38,290 nucleotides of DNA from JABMOW01 sp964409335 (lineage in GTDB: Bacteria > Fidelibacterota > Marinisomatia > SCGC-AAA003-L08 > JACNLC01), in contig CAYPCW010000025.1 in assembly GCA_964409335.1 (NCBI GenBank), forward strand, positions 1 to 38,290. Direction: 5' to 3'. This document shows positions 9,094-16,826 of the stretch, piece after piece. Each line of letters opens with the position of its first letter. Positions within the stretch are counted from its first letter, which is position 1. Both the position numbers and the translations under genes were made by a program. The notes under the pieces are model-generated. The model searched no databases and had not been told where the DNA came from. It worked only from the letters and a program-made list of their open reading frames with translations.

Positions 9094-10584
9094 TTATAAT
9101 CCTCTAACCGGTTTTTGACGGAAACCGAATCCGCTTTGCTGCTTGAATTCCAGGGGATCATCCATCATTTCGATGGCTTCTTCACGATGAGCAGGCGGTA
9201 TGACGAATCGATCTTCCAGGGTGGCGATGGAGGTGAGACGGTAGATTTTTTCGGCTTCATCAATGGAACAATCCGCTGCGACCAGCATTTTTTCCGCGGT
9301 TTCCCGGCTGACATCTCCGACAGTAACGGCTCTGCGCCATGTTCGGACGGCCATTTGTTTTCGCAGCACATATCTCATTTTTTCGCCATCACCCGCCGTG
9401 AACAAACTACTGAGGTATTCGATGGGTGCCCGTGCCTGGTCGAAATCGGGGAAGAACCCTTCGGCCATATTCTTCCGTGCTTTCCCATCCATAGAAGAGA
9501 TTACCGGCAACATGGGCGGAACATAAAATAACATGGGGAAGGTCCGGTATTCAATGTGAGGAGGTAATGCCAGCTTCCAAAGTTTCACGAATTTATAGAC
9601 AGGGGATTCCTGTGCCGCCTGAATCGTATGATCGTGAATTCCATTTTCTCTTGCCAAGCTGATCATCTCCGGATCGAACGGATCAATGATCATCTCCCGT
9701 TGTGCATTCACCAGTTCCCGATCGGACTTCCCCGCCATCGTTTCAATTTTATCGGCGTCGTACAACAATACACCGAGGTATCGGATACGCCCGACACATG
9801 AGTGAAAACAAGCAGGCGCCTGTCCGGATTCAATCCGGGGGAAACACAAAATACATTTTTCAGATTTCCCGGTTGCCCAATTATAATACGTTTTTTTATA
9901 GGGACAAGCCGCCACGCATGACCGCCATCCGCGGCACCGTTCCTGGTCAATCAGGACGATTCCGTCTTCTCCCCGTTTATACAGGGCGCCTGACGGACAT
10001 GATGCAACACAGGCAGGATTCAAACAATGATTGCAAATTCGGGGAAAATAGAACAGTACCAATCGTTCTATGGCAAACAGTTGCTGTTTTTGCTCCGCAG
10101 TCAGCGCATTCAGGTTGGGATCATTTTGCGCATAAAGAGGGGAACCGCCGAGATCGTCATCCCAGTTGGGACCTGCTTCAATATCGATATACTTTCCGGT
10201 CACCATGGATTTCGGTAATGCGGTTGGCTGGTCATCTCCCGCAGGCGCATTGAACAAATTCTGGTAATCGTAAGTCCAGGGTTCATAATAGTCGTCCATT
10301 GAGGGCAGGCTGGGATTATGGAAAATATTCGGGATGATCCGGGCTTTGCCGGTGGATTTTAATCTCACACTATCGCCGTGTTTTTCCCACCCTCCGCGGT
10401 ATTTTTCCTGATCTTCCCATTTCGAAGGAAATCCCGTCCCGGGTTTGGTCTCTACATTATTCCACCACATGTACTCGGTGCCTTTCCGATCGGTCCATAT
10501 GTTTTTACATGCGATACTGCAGGTGTGGCACCCGATACATTTGTCCAGGTGAAAAACCATTGAAATCTGACTGCGTATATTCAT
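9094..10584 (-). CDS. narH: Respiratory nitrate reductase beta subunit (Fe-S)
   Basis: Iron-sulfur electron-transfer subunit linking NarI hemes to NarG. The 496 residues carry all four cluster motifs: C16-x2-C19-x2-C22-x3-C26; C184-x2-C187-x4-C192-x3-C196; C217-x2-W220-x2-C223-x3-C227; and C244-x2-C247-x11-C259-x3-C263. These positions coincide with E. coli NarH numbering as I recall it. The Trp at 220 in place of Cys is normal and gives the [3Fe-4S] cluster. The gene begins 17 bases after the narG stop, with AAAGGA upstream of the ATG, and ends four bases before narJ. It should be an active subunit. Confidence 0.97.
   Translation of the reverse strand: MNIRSQISMVFHLDKCIGCHTCSIACKNIWTDRKGTEYMWWNNVETKPGTGFPSKWEDQEKYRGGWEKHGDSVRLKSTGKARIIPNIFHNPSLPSMDDYYEPWTYDYQNLFNAPAGDDQPTALPKSMVTGKYIDIEAGPNWDDDLGGSPLYAQNDPNLNALTAEQKQQLFAIERLVLFYFPRICNHCLNPACVASCPSGALYKRGEDGIVLIDQERCRGWRSCVAACPYKKTYYNWATGKSEKCILCFPRIESGQAPACFHSCVGRIRYLGVLLYDADKIETMAGKSDRELVNAQREMIIDPFDPEMISLARENGIHDHTIQAAQESPVYKFVKLWKLALPPHIEYRTFPMLFYVPPMLPVISSMDGKARKNMAEGFFPDFDQARAPIEYLSSLFTAGDGEKMRYVLRKQMAVRTWRRAVTVGDVSRETAEKMLVAADCSIDEAEKIYRLTSIATLEDRFVIPPAHREEAIEMMDDPLEFKQQSGFGFRQKPVRGL
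9100..9105 (-). promoter_or_regulatory. Ribosome binding site deciding the narJ start
   Basis: AGAGGA on the minus strand, inside the last codons of narH and ten bases before the ATG at 9089. It supports the short narJ start over the longer overlapping frame. Confidence 0.6.
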
Positions 10585-10601
10585 CGATGAAATCCTTTAT
10601 T

Positions 10602-13600
10602 TTACCACTTGAGTTCCGGCAGTTTTCGAACTAAAATATGGGTGTCGCGATTATTGCCGACAGGACCCCAGTAATTGAAATGGAAGGTAAACTGTCCATA
10701 CCCGCCCACCATCAGATTGGGCTTCAAACGCGTTCGGGTGAGGCTGTTATGACCGCCGCCGCGCCGATTCCCCCGCATTGGCGATTTGGGCACGGATAAC
10801 GTCCTTTCCGGTGAATGGTACTGGATACAAATTCCTGCCGGTATCCTGGCGCTGACACATGCCCGTGTGACGACGACGCCGTTATCATTGTACACTTCAA
10901 CCCAGTCATTGTCACAGACCCCGATATCAGCAGCGTCCATCACATTCATCCACAGGGGTTCGACCCCCCGGGAAAGAGTACTCATCCTGTGATTATCCCC
11001 ATAGGTAGAATGGATATGCCATTTACCGTGGGGCGTGAGATAGTTCAGCATTTTCGTCCGGGTCTCTTCTGTGCTGAATTGGATATCGGAAAATTGAAGG
11101 GCAGTCGGCTTGGGCTTATATGTGGGCACATGCTCACCAAACTCGATATATCCGGGATGATCAAGGTAGAAATGCTGTCTGCCGGTTAATGTTCGCCAGG
11201 GTACCAGTTTCTCCTTGTTATATGTGAATGGAGAATACGCTCTGCCACCGGTGACCAGCCCGGACCACATGGGACTATTCACAAACCGGCGGGGTTGAGC
11301 CACAATATCATCGAAGGAGACCCGTACATCCCTGTTTTTTTCCGCCAGATCTGCCAGGGGCAATCCAACTTTTTTCTCCATATTTTTATATGAACGGTAC
11401 GCCAGTTCACCGTTGGTTACCGTTGCCAGATTCAGAATGAGGTTGCACACATATTTGTCTTTGTCGAGGGACGGATATTTCTGATCTTCCCATTCCGTGG
11501 TGGGGTGTGTTTCTATCATCTTATCATAAAAGTCATCAATTCGATAGCCTGTACCATGAGCGCCGATACCGTTATCCCGGGCACCTCGACCGAAAGAAAT
11601 GAATTGCCGATAAAGATTCCTGTAATCACGGCGGACGAATTTCAGTCCCGGCATGGTTTTCCCGGGTACAGCTTCGATGTCCCCGGTGATCCAGTCTCTC
11701 ATCTGCGGCTGGGCAATCTCCGCAGGGGTGTCGTGCGCCAGAGGGGTTGCAACCACATCCATCACGGTGTCAGGAAAGTGAATTTCTGATAATTCTGAAA
11801 ATCGTTTTGATATGGCTTTAAAAATATCCCAATCGCTTTTAGCCTCCCATACGGGGGGTACGGCTTCAGACAACGGGTGGATAAAACTATGCATATCCGT
11901 CGAATTCAGATCATTTTTTTCGTACCAGGTCGCAGCCGGAAGGACAATATCAGAATATAATGCAGAGGTATCCATCCTAAAATTCAGATCGACGACGAGA
12001 TCCATTTTTCCCTGCGGGACCTTATCATGCCAGGTCACCTCCTTCACCGAATCCTTCGCAAAATTACTGTCCCCGATGTGGTTCTTATGGGTTCCCAGAT
12101 AATGATCCAGAAAGTATTCGTGACCTTTGGCGCTGGACATCAGGGCATTGCCTCTCCAGATGTACCAGATGCGCGGCCAGTTTTCCTGCGAATCCGGGTC
12201 TTCCACAGAGAATTTTAATTCGCGGTTTTTGAGTTGATCAACGATGTACTTTTTAATTTTGGGTTCATCGGCGGAGCCTGTAGCGTCAATAGCTTCTTTT
12301 ACCAGTTCCAGGGGGTTTTTATTGAATTGAGGATAGAAGGGCAGCCAACCGTTTCTGACTGCTTTGATCTGGGTATCTATGGCATGACCCTGCGCCAGAT
12401 GATGATCACCCTTGTTTTCAGGAACCGAATGATAGTCTGTAAATTCTTTTTCGTATCGCCATTGGTCGGTGTGGACATAATGCCAACTGGGTGCATTTTG
12501 CAAACGTTGCCCGTCATACCAGTCTTTAGCCAGTGCGATGGCTCCCCAGGATTCGCCGGGTGCCAGTTTTTCCTGCCCCACATAATGAGCCAGTCCGCCG
12601 CCATTTACGCCCACACAACCGCAGAGCATCAACGCATGGATTCCCGCGCGGTACATAAGATTTCCGTGGTACCAGTGATTGATCCCGGCGCCGATGATTA
12701 TGGTACATTTCCCGTTGGTATGGTATGCGGTGGATCCCCATTCCCGGGCAAATTTGATAAGATTATCTTTCGATAATCCCGTATATTTTTCAGACCAGGC
12801 GGGTGTATATGGCAGGTCTTCGTCATTATAATCTTTGGGGTAATCTCCATCCAATCCCCGGTTCACACCGTACTGTGCCATCATGATATCATAAACCGTT
12901 GTCACCAGAATGGTTTCTCCGGAACCGGTCACCAGAGATTTTACGGGTACGCCTCTTGACCGTGTGGTGTTGGCGCTAAAGTCATCAAAAGTAACCCGAA
13001 CGACGGAATCTTTCTTATCCAGAAAGGAAAGTTGCGGGTCAATGGGCGATTCGTCAATACCATCTTTTAACTCAAGATTCCATTTACCCTGTGTGGTGTC
13101 CCAGCGGTGTCCCACAGACCCTTTTGGCATTTTAGGCTTTGATGTGCCAGAATCCCACATAAGAAATTTCCAATCCCCGTTACTTTCCCCCTGATATGCG
13201 GATAACCGGTTAGCACGGAGGAGCTGTCCTGGTGAGTAGATTCCCGCCTTTTCCCGGATTTCCACCAATAACGGCAGGTCTGTAAATTGTTTCGAATAGT
13301 TGATAAAATAGGGTATTCTTTTCTCATGGTGAAATTCTGTCAGCAGGACATGGTTAACAGCCATCCACCAGGCGCCGTCCTGCCCCGCATTGATGGACAT
13401 CCATTCGTCAGCATATTTAGCCACCTGATTGAAGTCGGGAGAGAAGACCACCATTTTAGTTCCGTTGTGACGGGCTTCGGCGGCGAAGTGACAATCCGGT
13501 GTCCGGGTCATGTTCAGGTTGGAACCCATCACCGCCAGCATTTTGGCGTTGTACCAGTCTGCAGATTCATTGACATCCGTTTGTTCACCCCAGGTTTCAG

Positions 13601-14252
13601 GTGAGGCATTTGGAAGATCGCAGTACCAGTCGTAAAACGAAAGGGATACCCCTCCCATGAGTTGTAACATCCTCGATCCGGCCGCATAGCTGACCATGGA
13701 CATGGCGGGGATAGGGGAGAACCCTGTGATCCGGTCAGGACCGTATTTTTTGATGGTATAAATATTGGCGGATGCCATAATATCAAGCACGGTATCCCAG
13801 TTTGTGCGTCTGAATCCGCCCTTACCCCGTGCGGTCTGCCATTGGCGGCGCAGTTCCGGATTTTCTACCATAGATGTCCATGCATCGACCGGATCTGCAT
13901 GTGATTTACGGGCCTCTCTCCACAGATCCAGTATCGTTCCGCGGATGTAGGGATATTTTACCCGCAACGGACTGTACAAATACCAGGAGAAGGAAATTCC
14001 TCTCTGGCAACCCCGGGGTTCGTACGCAGGCAGCGTGGCTTCAAGTTTCGGATAATCCAATCCTTGCATTTCCCACGTGACGATACCGTCTTTTACATGA
14101 ATATTCCATGTGCAGCTTCCCGTGCAGTTTACCCCGTGTGTGCTTCGGACGATTTTATCGTACTGCCAGCGGTTTCGGTAAAATTCCTCCCATTGTCTTT
14201 GTTGGGGAACGACATCGTCGCGTATCCAGTTCTGTGGTGTGTTTTCTGACAT
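10602..14252 (-). CDS. narG: Respiratory nitrate reductase alpha subunit (Mo-bisMGD)
   Basis: Catalytic subunit reducing nitrate to nitrite at a Mo-bis-MGD centre, in the DMSO reductase superfamily. The 1216 residues match membrane-bound NarG length. Near the N-terminus are the FS0 cluster ligands H39-x3-C43-x3-C47 (STHGVNCTGSC) and C82 in RGCQRG. The molybdenum ligand is Asp212 in YDWYCDLP, followed by the NarG block PETWGEQTDVNESADWYN. The frame is open to a TTG three bases upstream, but the ATG at 14250-14252 has AAGGA at the right distance. It starts a few bases after the narC stop, so the two are coupled. No cleavable Tat signal is visible, as expected for cytoplasm-facing NarG. All key ligands are intact. 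Confidence 0.98.
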   Translation of the reverse strand: MSENTPQNWIRDDVVPQQRQWEEFYRNRWQYDKIVRSTHGVNCTGSCTWNIHVKDGIVTWEMQGLDYPKLEATLPAYEPRGCQRGISFSWYLYSPLRVKYPYIRGTILDLWREARKSHADPVDAWTSMVENPELRRQWQTARGKGGFRRTNWDTVLDIMASANIYTIKKYGPDRITGFSPIPAMSMVSYAAGSRMLQLMGGVSLSFYDWYCDLPNASPETWGEQTDVNESADWYNAKMLAVMGSNLNMTRTPDCHFAAEARHNGTKMVVFSPDFNQVAKYADEWMSINAGQDGAWWMAVNHVLLTEFHHEKRIPYFINYSKQFTDLPLLVEIREKAGIYSPGQLLRANRLSAYQGESNGDWKFLMWDSGTSKPKMPKGSVGHRWDTTQGKWNLELKDGIDESPIDPQLSFLDKKDSVVRVTFDDFSANTTRSRGVPVKSLVTGSGETILVTTVYDIMMAQYGVNRGLDGDYPKDYNDEDLPYTPAWSEKYTGLSKDNLIKFAREWGSTAYHTNGKCTIIIGAGINHWYHGNLMYRAGIHALMLCGCVGVNGGGLAHYVGQEKLAPGESWGAIALAKDWYDGQRLQNAPSWHYVHTDQWRYEKEFTDYHSVPENKGDHHLAQGHAIDTQIKAVRNGWLPFYPQFNKNPLELVKEAIDATGSADEPKIKKYIVDQLKNRELKFSVEDPDSQENWPRIWYIWRGNALMSSAKGHEYFLDHYLGTHKNHIGDSNFAKDSVKEVTWHDKVPQGKMDLVVDLNFRMDTSALYSDIVLPAATWYEKNDLNSTDMHSFIHPLSEAVPPVWEAKSDWDIFKAISKRFSELSEIHFPDTVMDVVATPLAHDTPAEIAQPQMRDWITGDIEAVPGKTMPGLKFVRRDYRNLYRQFISFGRGARDNGIGAHGTGYRIDDFYDKMIETHPTTEWEDQKYPSLDKDKYVCNLILNLATVTNGELAYRSYKNMEKKVGLPLADLAEKNRDVRVSFDDIVAQPRRFVNSPMWSGLVTGGRAYSPFTYNKEKLVPWRTLTGRQHFYLDHPGYIEFGEHVPTYKPKPTALQFSDIQFSTEETRTKMLNYLTPHGKWHIHSTYGDNHRMSTLSRGVEPLWMNVMDAADIGVCDNDWVEVYNDNGVVVTRACVSARIPAGICIQYHSPERTLSVPKSPMRGNRRGGGHNSLTRTRLKPNLMVGGYGQFTFHFNYWGPVGNNRDTHILVRKLPELKW

Positions 14253-14256
14253 CAAT

Positions 14257-15093
14257 TTATCCTTGTGGTGTATCGTGAATACGTTTACCTGATGATACCA
14301 TCGGTTTCCTCACAGCGATGAACCGGTTGTGCCAGAGGCTTCCGATCAGGAAGAACAGAAATACGGTTCCCAGAATTCCATATAAAATGAAATTAGCCAG
14401 TGAGGCAAGCGTGGGTACACTGGATGCTTCACCTTCATTTTTAAAGAATGCGGTTAATGATACGATCTCTTTATCAGTGAAGGGGTGTTTGGAGAATACC
14501 GGGTTCATCGTGGGAGTCGGGGGTGCGTTCAACCAGTTCATCAATCCCCGGGCTTCTCCCAGGCGGTAATAGACATCGGTTAGATTCAACCCCAGTTTTC
14601 CACCGCCCAGACCCGGCAGGCTGTTTACCTGATGACAGGATACACATGGCGCTCCCTTATTTGTGAGTGTCTGGCGTCCAAGAAAAATGGCTTTCCCTTC
14701 GATAATGTCAGCAATGGTAAAGGCTGGCATGACAAAAGTGTCCGTCTGTCCGGAAGATACGGTCTCACCGATATAATCTAATATTTGATTTGCCAACTCA
14801 GGCGTAATCCCCGGAGATTTGATCATCGGGACATTATTGGCTTCATTTAAAATTTTTACAGCATAGGGGTCTCCCGAAGCAAGAACACCCGCGGGGTCAA
14901 CAATCCAGTTAACAAGCCATTCCCGGGATTGCCGGGCTTCCACATCCTTTAAATCCGGACCAATCAACTTCCCGCCGCCAATGGTATGACATGCCTTGCA
15001 ATTGGTTTGATAGTAGGATGCACCGGCGGTTTGTGCGTAGCAAACCGAATGCAGAATCGTCATCAGGATCAGAGAAAATACAGGTAATTTCAT
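14257..15093 (-). CDS. narC: Membrane-anchored diheme cytochrome c, first gene of nar operon
   Basis: A 278-residue exported cytochrome c. Residues 1-20 form a signal peptide ending near CYAQT. Two CxxCH heme sites follow, CKACH at 32-36 and CVSCH at 150-154; M90 (VPMIKSPG) and M196 (TPTMNPVF) are plausible sixth ligands. A single TM helix at about 233-252 anchors the C-terminus, leaving a short basic tail. The gene opens the operon, directly coupled to narG. Thermus carries a diheme cytochrome (NarC) at the same place in a narCGHJI-K operon, where it takes part in nitrate respiration. The symbol is assigned by that synteny and architecture, not by alignment. AAGG lies ten bases before the ATG. 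It may pass electrons to or from NarGHI or help assemble it at the membrane. Confidence 0.85.
   Translation of the reverse strand: MKLPVFSLILMTILHSVCYAQTAGASYYQTNCKACHTIGGGKLIGPDLKDVEARQSREWLVNWIVDPAGVLASGDPYAVKILNEANNVPMIKSPGITPELANQILDYIGETVSSGQTDTFVMPAFTIADIIEGKAIFLGRQTLTNKGAPCVSCHQVNSLPGLGGGKLGLNLTDVYYRLGEARGLMNWLNAPPTPTMNPVFSKHPFTDKEIVSLTAFFKNEGEASSVPTLASLANFILYGILGTVFLFFLIGSLWHNRFIAVRKPMVSSGKRIHDTPQG
14260..14264 (-). promoter_or_regulatory. Ribosome binding site of narG
   Basis: AAGGA on the minus strand overlaps the last codons of narC and lies seven bases before the ATG at 14252. This favours ATG over the adjacent in-frame TTG at 14253-14255. Confidence 0.6.
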
Positions 15094-15141
15094 TTTTTTA
15101 AAACCTTCAGTTAATTCGATTTCCAGATTTATTAACCTTTA

Positions 15142-15157
15142 GGCAATTACTGTACCT
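15142..15157 (-). promoter_or_regulatory. Candidate sigma-54 (-24/-12) promoter of the nar operon
   Basis: On the minus strand the bases read AGGTACAGTAATTGCC, against the consensus TGGCACG-N4-TTGCW. The invariant GG (15156-15155) and GC (15144-15143) are exactly ten bases apart and TTGC is complete; 8 of 11 informative positions match. The implied start near 15131 leaves a leader of about 38 bases before the narC ATG. An NtrC-type activator gene lies immediately upstream, which strengthens the call. Confidence 0.55.
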
Positions 15158-15277
15158 GTATTTTACCGGGACATTGATGAATGAAACTGAATTCTGATTA
15201 CTTTAATAAAAACAAGTGGATACAAAAACGACTTATTGAGGGTGACATAATTAGAAAGATACATTTTACATCAAAAA

Positions 15278-15287
15278 GTGCATACAC
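15278..15287. promoter_or_regulatory. Candidate activator site 1 (GTGCATACAC)
   Basis: A GTG-N4-CAC dyad centred about 150 bases upstream of the predicted nar transcription start, a usual distance for an enhancer site of an NtrC-type activator. The same 10-mer recurs inverted 80 bases further upstream. Confidence 0.45.
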
Positions 15288-15355
15288 GAGAATGTCCATC
15301 GCCGGAGTTCATCATCATAAAGGGTGTAATATCAGCGGGTTACCCTAATGTATAC

Positions 15356-15369
15356 CTGTGTATGCACAG
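15356..15369. promoter_or_regulatory. Candidate activator site 2 (inverted copy)
   Basis: CTGTG-TATG-CACAG, containing GTGTATGCAC (15358-15367), the exact reverse complement of site 1. The centre lies 80 bases from that of site 1 and about 230 bases upstream of the predicted nar start. It begins a few bases past the activator gene stop codon. Confidence 0.45.
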
Positions 15370-15374
15370 ATATT

Positions 15375-16787
15375 TTACGGCTGGCGGATATCCATTTTTT
15401 TCATGATTCTCTGAAAAGCAGCACGGGTCAAACCGCATAGTTCTGCGGCATGTGTAATATTGCCGTTTGTTCGTTCCAGAGCATTCTGGATATATTTTTG
15501 CTGGAAAGAAGAAATTGCAAGCTGTTTTCCTTCTTCATAGGACAAGGACTCACCGAATATTTTATCAATAGTAAGGTCACTTGTGCCGAGCCCCAAATCA
15601 GATGGAATTATTTTTTTCCGGTCGCACATCACCAATGCCCTTTGGATTGTGTTTTCCAGTTCCCGCACATTTCCTTTCCATGGATGTTTCATCAGAACAT
15701 CCAATGCAGGCTGCGTCACCCTTGGAGATTTCTCCTGTCCACCGAATAAATCGCGGGAAAATCGACTCGTAAAATATTCCACGAGTGCGGGAATACTCGC
15801 CAGTCGCTCATTGAGGGTGGGAAGCTTAATTTTCAATACCTTGATCCGATAGAGAAGATCTTCCCTGAATTTTGACTTCTGAACCATCTGATCCAGGTCT
15901 GTGTTGGTGGCGGAGATGAGACGGAAGTCAACCGGTTGTGTCACCTGTCCCCCCAGGGGTCTGACCGATTTATCTTCCAGGACCCGGAGTAATTTGCTCT
16001 GGAAACTCAATGACATGGACGAGATTTCATCGAGAAAAATGGTACCGCCCAATGCCTGAGCGAAGATGCCCTTTGAGTCCGAATGAGCGCCGGTGAACGC
16101 ACCCTTTTTATAACCAAACAATTCGGATTCTAGCAATGAATCCGGGATAGCGGCGCAGTTTATGGCTAAAAACGGGAGATGTCGTTTCCCGCTTCGTTCG
16201 TGAATCGCTCGTGCAGTCAACTCTTTTCCGGTACCACTGGCGCCTTCAATCAACACGGGAACGGACGTGGGTGCAACCTGGGCAACTATTCTGAGAACCT
16301 CTTGCATAGGACCGTCCTCCGCAATGATCTTCAATGTGTCGGTAAATCGTTTGGACCGTTCAAAGGTATCTTTCCTCATACGGATTTTATACCCCAGTCT
16401 TTCCACAAACCGGAGGATCTCTTTGTTATCAAAGGGTTTGGTGATGTAATGTGCAGCACCATTTTGAAGACAGTGTACGGCAGTCTCAATGGTGCCGAAA
16501 CCGGTGATCATAATGACTTCAACCCCTGAATGATGGTACATGATCCAGTTGAGCAGTTCAATACCGGAGATCCCGGTCATTTTTATGTCGGTAAAAACAA
16601 TGTCGTAATGATCATGGTTGAGGCATTCAACAGCGTCTTCACCACTGGCGACGATATCTACCGTACATTTCAGCGAAGATATTAATTTTTGCAGCCCGCG
16701 ACGAACATCCAGTTGGTCGTCTGCTACCAAAACCCGGATATCTTCCAGATTTACCTTAAATCGATCTAATTCTGCTGTGCTCATCAT
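15375..16787 (-). CDS. NtrC-family sigma-54-dependent response regulator
   Basis: A 470-residue transcription activator with three domains. The receiver domain (about 16-135) has acidic residues near 23-24, phospho-acceptor D67 in FTDIKM and K117 in TKPF. The AAA+ domain (about 155-390) has Walker A GASGTGKE at 182-189, the sigma-54 contact loop GAFTGA at 229-234 and Walker B TIFLDE near 249-254. A Fis-type helix-turn-helix ends the protein (NITHAAELCGLTRAAFQRIM). All parts needed to activate sigma-54 RNA polymerase are intact. It follows the histidine kinase gene by 39 bases and precedes the nar operon, so nar is the likely target. Two ATGs are adjacent at the start; the choice changes only one residue. 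Confidence 0.93.
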   Translation of the reverse strand: MMSTAELDRFKVNLEDIRVLVADDQLDVRRGLQKLISSLKCTVDIVASGEDAVECLNHDHYDIVFTDIKMTGISGIELLNWIMYHHSGVEVIMITGFGTIETAVHCLQNGAAHYITKPFDNKEILRFVERLGYKIRMRKDTFERSKRFTDTLKIIAEDGPMQEVLRIVAQVAPTSVPVLIEGASGTGKELTARAIHERSGKRHLPFLAINCAAIPDSLLESELFGYKKGAFTGAHSDSKGIFAQALGGTIFLDEISSMSLSFQSKLLRVLEDKSVRPLGGQVTQPVDFRLISATNTDLDQMVQKSKFREDLLYRIKVLKIKLPTLNERLASIPALVEYFTSRFSRDLFGGQEKSPRVTQPALDVLMKHPWKGNVRELENTIQRALVMCDRKKIIPSDLGLGTSDLTIDKIFGESLSYEEGKQLAISSFQQKYIQNALERTNGNITHAAELCGLTRAAFQRIMKKMDIRQP

Positions 16788-16826
16788 TTGAATTTACAGT
16801 ACTCCGGCGGTCTGCTGTAAGCGGGT

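Noticed and set aside
9702..10253. 183-codon open frame on the plus strand inside narH
   Set aside because: It is antisense to a fully motif-intact narH, has no recognisable product and no suitable ribosome-binding site; a shadow frame.
9094..10584. Missing Cys (W220) in the third Fe-S motif of NarH
   Set aside because: This Trp is the normal feature of NarH that produces a [3Fe-4S] cluster, not a defect.
12234..12776. 180-codon open frame on the plus strand inside narG
   Set aside because: Antisense to conserved narG sequence, with no family-like features.
15170..15190. FNR-like half site (TTGAT followed by GAATGAAAC) upstream of narC
   Set aside because: Only one half matches TTGAT-N4-ATCAA and the position is not favourable; the -24/-12 element explains the region better.
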